Shown here: piece after piece, positions 25,165 through 31,149 of the stretch
Layout: each line of letters starts with the position of its first letter
Position numbering within the stretch: the first letter of the stretch is position 1
Source of the DNA: CAZRSW01 sp964602845
GTDB taxonomy: Bacteria; Chloroflexota; Dehalococcoidia; Lucifugimonadales; UBA826
Direction: 5' to 3'
Length of the DNA stretch: 31,149 nt
NCBI GenBank assembly: GCA_964602845.1
Contig: CAZRSW010000020.1
Location: 1 to 31,149, forward strand
Translations under genes and position numbers: made by a program
Notes under the pieces: model-generated
What the model saw: the letters and a program-made list of their open reading frames with translations, nothing else
Database searches by the model: none
Told to the model about the DNA's origin: nothing

Positions 25165-25203
25165 ACTTAATGGAGAGTTTGTGGTCTAGAAAAGTTGGTC
25201 TAT

Positions 25204-26313
25204 ATGGGAAATACTTTCGGAAAAATATTTTCAGTAACTACGTGGGGAGAATCTCATGGTGATTCCGTGGGAGTCGTCGTTGACGGCTGCCCTCCTGGGA
25301 TACCTTTGAAGATAGAAGACATACAGAAGGAATTAGACCGAAGAAAACCTGGTCAGAGTGAAATATCAACCCAAAGAAAAGAGGGCGACATAGCCAGCAT
25401 ACTCTCAGGTATATTCGAAGGCCTAACCCTTGGAACTCCTATATCAGTCACGGTATCAAATCAGGATGCACGGGGTAAGGATTACGAACACATGCGTACG
25501 GTGTTTAGACCGTCTCATGCTGATTATACCTACCAGGCAAAATATGGTATCCGGAACTGGAAGGGTGGGGGAAGGTCATCGGCTAGGGAAACGATAGGAC
25601 GCGTTGCTGCAGGTGCAATAGCTCGCAAATTCCTACTTAATGATTCGGGCATAGAAATCCATGCTTATGTGAAGAGGGTGGGCAATGTTGATTCAAACAT
25701 AGAACCCGCAAGCATAACACGAAACTTGATCGATTCTAATATAGTACGATGCCCGGACCCAAAGGCGGCAGAAGACATGATAACCGCCATCAAGGAAGCA
25801 AGGAAAGAAGGGGATTCTTTGGGTGGAGTGGTGGAATGCATCGTTACGAACACCCCCGTTGGACTGGGAGAACCAGTGTTCGACAAAATAGACGCGGATC
25901 TAGCTAAAGCTATGCTCTCTCTACCTGCTTGTAAGGGTTTTGAGATTGGATCTGGGTTTGCAGGTACCTACTCCAAGGGGTCCCAGCACAACGACCCGTT
26001 TATGATCGAAGGTACTCGAGTTCGAACCAGATCAAATAATTCTGGGGGCATTCAGGGAGGAATAACAAACGGCGAAGATGTCATTATGAGGGTTGCTTTT
26101 AAACCCACAGCCACAATAATGAAGCCGCAAGATACAGTCGATGTTTTTGGAAACGAAGTGGAACTGAAGGGTAGGGGAAGACATGACCCCTGTGTGTTAC
26201 CTAGGGCTGCGCCTATTGTCGAATCTATGGTAGCAATAGTGATAGCAGATCATTATTTGAGAAGACGGGGTCAAATCGGTGACCGCCCCAATCCCATATC
26301 TGATCAAGACTAG
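25204..26313 (+). CDS. aroC: Chorismate synthase
   Basis: AroC converts EPSP to chorismate, the last common step to aromatic amino acids and folate, using reduced FMN. The ATG chosen gives 369 aa beginning MGNTFGKIFSVTTWGESHG, the conserved family start; an in-frame TTG three codons earlier is less likely. Further motifs are RRKPGQSEISTQRKE, GGGRSSARETIGRVAAGA, GGIQGGITNGEDV and RHDPCVLPRAAPIVESM. No strong ribosome binding site is near the ATG. The gene stands alone on the plus strand and ends 3 bases before the converging SDR gene, so no dedicated terminator separates them. Confidence 0.97.
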   Translation: MGNTFGKIFSVTTWGESHGDSVGVVVDGCPPGIPLKIEDIQKELDRRKPGQSEISTQRKEGDIASILSGIFEGLTLGTPISVTVSNQDARGKDYEHMRTVFRPSHADYTYQAKYGIRNWKGGGRSSARETIGRVAAGAIARKFLLNDSGIEIHAYVKRVGNVDSNIEPASITRNLIDSNIVRCPDPKAAEDMITAIKEARKEGDSLGGVVECIVTNTPVGLGEPVFDKIDADLAKAMLSLPACKGFEIGSGFAGTYSKGSQHNDPFMIEGTRVRTRSNNSGGIQGGITNGEDVIMRVAFKPTATIMKPQDTVDVFGNEVELKGRGRHDPCVLPRAAPIVESMVAIVIADHYLRRRGQIGDRPNPISDQD

Positions 26314-26316
26314 ATT

Positions 26317-27105
26317 CTAGACTACAGGCGACGAACCGCCATCAACATTAATTGCCGTACCCGTTATGTAACTACCTCTTTCGGAAACCAAAAAGGCGAT
26401 TAATCCAGCGACTTCTCGGGCCTCCCCGACACGCCCCATCGGCACTCCCGAGCCCATACTCTGGTAAAACGAATCCAAAGTCAGGCTTGGTTCGGCTTGT
26501 ATTGAATTCCTCCATCTGGTTTCGTGTTGCCCACTTTTAATTAGTCCAACGCAAACCGTATTAACCAATATATTATCTGACGCATAGTCTTTTGACATTT
26601 CTTTGGTTAGTGCGATGCCAGCCGCCCGGCTCACAGAGGTAGGTACAGATGCAGCCGTTGGAGCCTTACCGCCTGGTGTAGTGATGTTCACTATACGGCC
26701 GCCTCCCCGCTTCTTCATTATTGGTACAGCATGCCTCGAACAGCGAATCGCTCCGAAAACCTTTAATTCAATATCATACTTCCAGGTCTCATCACTTGTT
26801 TCGTGAAAAAGACCCGCAGAAGACGTACCAGCATTGTTTACCAAGATATCTAACCCACCTGTATCAACAATTTTTTGGAACATATTATCAACCTCGGAAG
26901 GATTCGTAATATCACAACAAATAGTAGAAACCTCTGTACCAGCGTCAGACTTTATGGCGCTCGCGGCATCTGCTAAGACATCCTCCCTACGCGCACAGAT
27001 AATAACTTTAGCTCCCTCAGAAGCCAATTCTTTCGCAGCCGCGAAACCAATCCCCTCGCTACCACCCGTCACCAAAGCGATTTTGCCGTTCAGCCCCAAA
27101 TCCAT
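26317..27105 (-). CDS. Atypical short-chain dehydrogenase/reductase-like protein
   Basis: The 262-aa Rossmann protein has the cofactor motif TGGSEGIG at 13-20, NNAG at 90-93 and a typical C-terminal ITGTAINVDGG. The classical N-S-Y-K catalytic tetrad appears replaced. By alignment with ordinary FabG-like SDRs, Asn becomes Lys115, Ser becomes Thr143, Tyr becomes Thr156 and Lys becomes Arg160 (segment PTSVSRAAG). Similar substitutions occur in a sub-group of FabG-like SDRs of unclear activity. The reaction is therefore unknown; it may use another acid/base residue or only bind ligand. It is the last gene of the glcDEF run, 21 bases after glcF, with AGGAG 9 nt before the ATG. Confidence 0.88.
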   Translation of the reverse strand: MDLGLNGKIALVTGGSEGIGFAAAKELASEGAKVIICARREDVLADAASAIKSDAGTEVSTICCDITNPSEVDNMFQKIVDTGGLDILVNNAGTSSAGLFHETSDETWKYDIELKVFGAIRCSRHAVPIMKKRGGGRIVNITTPGGKAPTAASVPTSVSRAAGIALTKEMSKDYASDNILVNTVCVGLIKSGQHETRWRNSIQAEPSLTLDSFYQSMGSGVPMGRVGEAREVAGLIAFLVSERGSYITGTAINVDGGSSPVV

Positions 27106-27126
27106 AGTATATAACTCCTATATTGC

Positions 27127-28422
27127 TCAACTAACATCTTTACTGTAGGCCTCATCCAATAAGTCAGTAATGTATTTAACGCTCATATCAAGACCCTTAT
27201 TCTTAATCCCAGTCTCAAGTTGCATAAAACATCCAGGGTTGGACACCACCACAACATCCGTCCCCGTGTTCTTTATGCATTCCATCTTCATGGACAGAAC
27301 AGAAGTAGACATTTCAGGCTCAGTCATCATAAAGACGCCACCAGCACCACAGCAGATCTTTGCATTCTCCATTTCCTTAAAGGTAATACCAGGGATAGAT
27401 TTTAAGATCTCTCGAGGTTCATCTCTCACACCCTGCACATTAGTCAAATGGCAAGAATCCTGATAAGTAACACTGTATTTGAGCCTAGAATCGGGTACCT
27501 TGCAAGTCATGTCGTTAAGAAATTTATTAATATCCACAATCCTGTCACCAAGATTTTCTGCTTTATCTTTAAGATCAGAATTATCGTCAAAAAGGTGACC
27601 ATACTCTTTCATTCGAGCTCCACATCCTCCCGAACATACGATTACGGGTTCTCTTTCTTCGCTTTCAAATACCTCGATATTTTTGGCCGCCAACGTTTTA
27701 GCCGTATCACCATCTCCAACATGGCTATTGAGAGCTCCGCAACACACCTGCCCAGAAGGTATTTCTACAGTAAACCCATTATGATTCAACACTTTTATGG
27801 CTGCCCTCATTTGATCACCTTGGGACAATGGCATAACACATCCGGATAACAGGAAAACTTTCCCCCTATCTTCAGTGGTTGAAGCGAATTCTCCAACGCT
27901 CTTAAACGGACGCCCATTGAACGTCGGAATAGTGTTTTCTAATGTTGATAGCACTTTGGGAAAGATCTTTAATATATGTAGATTTCTCACCCATTTCTGC
28001 AAACCACTCTTCACATAGAGTGAAGTAGTTCCCATAAATAGAGACAATAAATTTTGCCTGGGAATGAGATATTTCACAAAAATCGCGGGAAGCAACTTCT
28101 GCAAAGACGTCCTATTACGGTCAGACCTTATACGAGACATGGCGGATTCGATTAAGCTACCGTATCTAACACCAGATGGACACGCCGGCTCGCAAGCCCT
28201 GCATTGAATACAAAGGTCCCAATGAGTTATCACATTTTGGGTTACATCGAGACGTGACTCATTGACTGCCTTCATCAATGCAATCCTTCCTCTAGGAGAT
28301 TCCATCTCCAATCCAGATTCTAAATACGTGGGGCAAGCTTGCAAGCAAAATCCACAATGAACACATTTGTATAATTCTTCTTCGTCAATCCAAGTCTTAT
28401 TTTCGGTCAGCATATACCGCAC
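27127..28422 (-). CDS. glcF: Glycolate oxidase iron-sulfur subunit
   Basis: GlcF passes electrons from the flavin subunits toward the respiratory chain. The 431-aa protein has two [4Fe-4S] motifs, Cys20/23/26/30 and Cys71/74/77/81. Two CCG domains follow (SGCVMPLSQGDQ with QVCCGALNSH, and DSCHLTNVQGVRDEP with KICCGAGG). It begins 7 bases after glcE; Met4 is an alternative start and neither has a strong ribosome binding site. Its order after glcD and glcE is the standard operon. Related complexes act on D-lactate, so glycolate is likely but not certain. Confidence 0.93.
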   Translation of the reverse strand: MRYMLTENKTWIDEEELYKCVHCGFCLQACPTYLESGLEMESPRGRIALMKAVNESRLDVTQNVITHWDLCIQCRACEPACPSGVRYGSLIESAMSRIRSDRNRTSLQKLLPAIFVKYLIPRQNLLSLFMGTTSLYVKSGLQKWVRNLHILKIFPKVLSTLENTIPTFNGRPFKSVGEFASTTEDRGKVFLLSGCVMPLSQGDQMRAAIKVLNHNGFTVEIPSGQVCCGALNSHVGDGDTAKTLAAKNIEVFESEEREPVIVCSGGCGARMKEYGHLFDDNSDLKDKAENLGDRIVDINKFLNDMTCKVPDSRLKYSVTYQDSCHLTNVQGVRDEPREILKSIPGITFKEMENAKICCGAGGVFMMTEPEMSTSVLSMKMECIKNTGTDVVVVSNPGCFMQLETGIKNKGLDMSVKYITDLLDEAYSKDVS

Positions 28423-28429
28423 ATTTTGG

Positions 28430-29770
28430 TCATTTCAATGAGTACCACAACCTTCCTCGATTGATTATATCCCTATCATCGTATACTCGCGCCAAATCAT
28501 TCATGATACTTTTTCCATTCGATCTAATTTCATCCCATACTTCAACACTATTTTTCATTTGAATGGGCAGACGTTCAAATGTCAGTTCGCCAGACACTCT
28601 GTTAACAGATAACCTGATTTCATTCAAAGCCCCTGTCAACTTACTTACTTCGTCAATATCTCCCCCAAATATGTACACTACCAAAGTTCCGAAACCAGGC
28701 TGAGATATTATAGAAAACGGCACCGGGCTATCTAGCAATATACGCCTAATATTTTCCTCACAACCTTTTACCTGAGATGGAGTCAGATATACCCTACCAA
28801 TGATGGATGGAGCTCCTAACCTATCTCCATCACTAGAACCAAAATCTCTAAGGTCATTCCAAAGTGGTATTCCCTCTTCCTGGGTTATAAATTCAATGGA
28901 CTCAGAAGAGTTTCTAAGCGACAGTTCTCGAATTATCGCCATCTGACGGTCAAAGGCCCTCTCTCTAGAACCTATTTTTATCAGAACGGTCCATTTATCA
29001 GATTTCGCCTGGATTCCGATTCTTGAAGCCCCACAACTATCAAAACAGGCTAAAGCAAGAGGCATCACATATCCGTCGAACACATTCATCGAAAAAATGT
29101 GCGCATTCTCAAATTTCCCAAATGTCACACACATGGAGCCCAGTTTGCTCGGTATAGGTGTAAGTTTGAATGAGACCTCACCAATTACACCCAGTGATCC
29201 AAATGCCCCTATATGCAACCGCGCCATATCATATCCGGACACATTCTTTACTGTCTGTCCTCCGGTTTTAACAGCCATTCCATTAGGCATGATCACTTTC
29301 ATACCGATGACCGTATCGCGCATATGGTCTAAATTCCATCGCACGTAACCAGGAGCAGATGAAGCCAGTGTACCCCCTATCGTTGCAATATCGGGTTCAG
29401 GCGCATCAATTGCGAGGAACTGATTATATTCACGAAGATTGTCTTGTAAAGCAGCTAACGTTATCCCAGATTGCACGGTACAAGTAAGGTCATCAGGATT
29501 ATAGGAGATGACATCATTCAAGTATGAAATATCCAGGGCAATGTCATACTTGCTCAATGGGCGTCCTACTTCAAGTCGAGTCCCTCCACCTACTGGAACA
29601 AAAACCTCTCTCGCGTTATAGGCCTCCGTCACCACTCCACATGCTTCATCGAAGTTTTTTGGTACTTGGAAACCCTTGGTAGGTTTACCACCATCGATCA
29701 CATATTTGTCTGGTACAACTTGATCAGTCACGAAAATACTATATGAATGCCCCTGACCCAACACGGGCAA
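28430..29770 (-). CDS. glcE: Glycolate oxidase FAD-binding subunit GlcE
   Basis: The 446-aa protein carries one FAD_binding_4 (PCMH-type) domain: VPVGGGTRLEVG at about 58-69, the PEPDIATIGGTLASSAPGYVRW pyrophosphate loop and the NVSGYDMARLHIGAFGSLGVI segment. The start is uncertain. The longest form begins at a TTG that overlaps glcD by 32 bases; a GTG two codons later has AAGG at good spacing, and another GTG at 29731 lies after the glcD stop without a ribosome binding site. GlcE pairs with GlcD and GlcF to oxidise glycolate to glyoxylate, and is about 90 residues longer than E. coli GlcE. Confidence 0.9.
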   Translation of the reverse strand: MPVLGQGHSYSIFVTDQVVPDKYVIDGGKPTKGFQVPKNFDEACGVVTEAYNAREVFVPVGGGTRLEVGRPLSKYDIALDISYLNDVISYNPDDLTCTVQSGITLAALQDNLREYNQFLAIDAPEPDIATIGGTLASSAPGYVRWNLDHMRDTVIGMKVIMPNGMAVKTGGQTVKNVSGYDMARLHIGAFGSLGVIGEVSFKLTPIPSKLGSMCVTFGKFENAHIFSMNVFDGYVMPLALACFDSCGASRIGIQAKSDKWTVLIKIGSRERAFDRQMAIIRELSLRNSSESIEFITQEEGIPLWNDLRDFGSSDGDRLGAPSIIGRVYLTPSQVKGCEENIRRILLDSPVPFSIISQPGFGTLVVYIFGGDIDEVSKLTGALNEIRLSVNRVSGELTFERLPIQMKNSVEVWDEIRSNGKSIMNDLARVYDDRDIINRGRLWYSLK

Positions 29771-31149
29771 TAGCCTTCGCTTGAACTACATCCGTACAAG
29801 AAGCACCTGTCGGGAAAATTTTGCCCGGATTGAATGAGTCATTGGTTCTAAAGGCAATCTTTAGATCTGCCATAACTGACAAATCCTCCTCTGAGAACAT
29901 GAGGGGCATCTGCTCTTGTTTTTCGGTACCAATTCCATGTTCTCCTGACAACACTCCCCCTGCCTCTATACACACCTCCAATATTTCCTCACCTATAGCA
30001 AGGATATTCTCAGTATCTCCAGGTTTCCGCTCATCGAAAAGAATCGAAGGATGTAAGTTGCCATCACCCGCATGTAAAAGATTGGCGATTTTATAGCCAG
30101 ACCGTTCTGATATGTTCTCGATCTTTTTTAGCACCTCTACCAACTTAGTTCTTGGTATCGTCCCATCTACAAGAAAGAAATTTGGGGCAAGGCGCCCCAG
30201 AGCACCAAGCACACCTTTCCTCCCTGACCACAAACTTGCTCGCTCTGAAGTACTACTCGCTATTCGTATTTCGAGTGGACTAAATTCTTCACATATCGAT
30301 TCGATCTCGTCAGATTCTTCCTCTACAGACTCTTCCAACCCATCTATTTCAACCAATAAAACAGCTCCAGCGCCTTTCGGATAGCCTGCTCCAACTGCTT
30401 CTTCAGCCGCCTCTATACAAAGTTGATCCATCATCTCTAAAGCCGAGGGTACTATCCCCGCACCAATGATTCCAGAGACTGCTCCGCTCGCTGACTCCAC
30501 AGATTCAAAAGAAACCAATAAAGTTCTCACCGATTCTGGAATCCTCAGTAATCTGACGCAAATTTTGGTGGCGATAGCAAGTGTTCCTTCTGACCCAATG
30601 GTAATGCCCCGCAGATCGAGTCCGGAAGATTCTCTGTGAGTGCCACCAAACCATACAATTTCTCCGTTTGCCAATACCACCTCCATACCAAGCACGTGAT
30701 TAGTTGTCACCCCATAGGCAAGACAATGTGGTCCACCAGAGTTTTCAGCGATGTTGCCACCAATAGTGCAAACGTTCTGGCTCCCGGGATCCGGAGCGTA
30801 GTAGAGACCCCGAGAGGCCACTTGGCTAGATATATCCAGATTTACAACCCCTGGCTCAACGATTGCATATCGGTCTTGCTCATTAATTTCTAAAATCCTA
30901 TTCAATCTAGTCAAGGCAATAACTATTCCCCCTTGTCGGGCTATAGAACCGCCACTTAGACCAGTACCGGCACCACGGGCTATTATGGGCATCTGAAATT
31001 CATTGCCTGCAAGCACGATCTGGGATACCTCTTCAGGCGATCCAGGGAGAACCACCACGACAGGAATAGATTTATCTACTGATCCATCATATTCATAAAC
31101 TAAGAGATCCTCATCCGCTGACACGACATATCGTTCCCCCACAATCTCA
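29739..31149 (-). CDS. glcD: Glycolate oxidase catalytic FAD subunit GlcD, 5' end cut by window edge
   Basis: GlcD is the FAD subunit that oxidises 2-hydroxy acids such as glycolate. At least 467 residues are present, with ARGAGTGLSGGS in the FAD domain, the PDPGSQNVCTIGGNIAENSGGPH loop, the metal/substrate motif HAGDGNLHP and the C-terminal GEHGIGTEKQ. The frame is open to the window edge. The first possible start, GTG at 31142, encodes the Val of IVGERYVVS, which is an internal part of the family N-terminus (usually preceded by ~30-40 residues), so the true start is beyond the window. It is the first gene seen of glcD-glcE-glcF-SDR. Confidence 0.93.
   Translation of the reverse strand, partial: EIVGERYVVSADEDLLVYEYDGSVDKSIPVVVVLPGSPEEVSQIVLAGNEFQMPIIARGAGTGLSGGSIARQGGIVIALTRLNRILEINEQDRYAIVEPGVVNLDISSQVASRGLYYAPDPGSQNVCTIGGNIAENSGGPHCLAYGVTTNHVLGMEVVLANGEIVWFGGTHRESSGLDLRGITIGSEGTLAIATKICVRLLRIPESVRTLLVSFESVESASGAVSGIIGAGIVPSALEMMDQLCIEAAEEAVGAGYPKGAGAVLLVEIDGLEESVEEESDEIESICEEFSPLEIRIASSTSERASLWSGRKGVLGALGRLAPNFFLVDGTIPRTKLVEVLKKIENISERSGYKIANLLHAGDGNLHPSILFDERKPGDTENILAIGEEILEVCIEAGGVLSGEHGIGTEKQEQMPLMFSEEDLSVMADLKIAFRTNDSFNPGKIFPTGASCTDVVQAKAIARVGSGAFI

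Larger units (their letters stand above)
24887..25203. other. Divergent intergenic region fhs / aroC
   Basis: This ~317-bp stretch has no coding gene. From the fhs side it holds an AT-rich part with a possible minus-strand -10 (TATATT near 24919-24924, no good -35). An AAATAG direct repeat (24961 and 24971) and a small hairpin (CTGTT at 24988, AACAG at 25002) follow. The 75-nt structured element is at 25031-25105. On the aroC side is a TATAAT at 25159-25164. Whether the fhs operon is transcribed through the 75-nt element or starts downstream of it is the open question here. Confidence 0.7.

Noticed and set aside
26311..26319. Terminator between aroC and the SDR gene
   Set aside because: Only 3 bases separate the stops and no hairpin with a T-run is seen around them.
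1..31149. CRISPR arrays, insertion sequences, prophage or toxin-antitoxin genes
   Set aside because: No spaced repeats, transposase or integrase motifs, or terminal inverted repeats were found; gene content is metabolic and housekeeping throughout.

Overview
The window is a dense bacterial chromosome segment of moderate GC, with many short or overlapping gene junctions and no mobile elements, phage genes or CRISPR. The gene mix suggests a free-living, probably marine member of the Chloroflexota (SAR202 or other Dehalococcoidia-like): a K+-dependent membrane pyrophosphatase with the Na+-type gate glutamate, a tungsten-type aldehyde oxidoreductase, a FdsGBA-type formate dehydrogenase, glycolate oxidase and sugar-acid catabolism. 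This placement is inference from gene content, since no phylogenetic marker was compared.

Layout. Positions 1-54 hold the 5' part of a tRNA-Leu(UAA) on the minus strand. From 122 to 5334 (minus) lie housekeeping genes: hppA, thiE (with an unexplained N-terminal extension), an FmdB-type zinc ribbon, rnhB and mnmA. rsfS (plus) is divergent from mnmA and overlaps ndk tail to tail; ndk, tsaB and tsaE follow as a minus-strand cluster. A 248-bp divergent region with an 18-bp perfect palindrome separates tsaE from three plus-strand genes: a serine esterase, an HpcH/HpaI-type aldolase and a zinc alcohol/sugar dehydrogenase.

The centre (10212-24886) is one minus-strand run of 11 tightly packed genes. 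In transcription order they are fhs, moeA, moeA with a periplasmic-binding-protein-like domain, mobA, moaD, aldehyde ferredoxin oxidoreductase (AOR), a NuoE-like subunit, a NuoF-like subunit, a formate dehydrogenase catalytic subunit, an unrecognised 215-aa protein, and an IlvD/EDD sugar-acid-type dehydratase. It joins C1 metabolism (formate, formyl-THF), Mo/W cofactor maturation and two Mo/W oxidoreductases that flank one NuoEF-type NADH module. Upstream of fhs, between it and the divergent aroC, is a 75-nt hairpin element ending in a U-tract on the operon's strand. It could be an attenuator or the 3' end of a small RNA.

From 25204, aroC (plus) meets a second minus-strand operon almost stop to stop: glcD (cut by the window's right edge), glcE, glcF and an SDR whose catalytic tetrad is replaced.

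How the genes may work together (inference): the sugar dehydrogenase, IlvD-type dehydratase and HpcH-type aldolase fit a non-phosphorylated aldonate route ending in pyruvate plus a short aldehyde. AOR could oxidise that aldehyde to an acid, and GlcDEF could oxidise glycolate if the aldehyde is glycolaldehyde. Formate dehydrogenase and Fhs connect formate to NADH and folate-bound C1 units.
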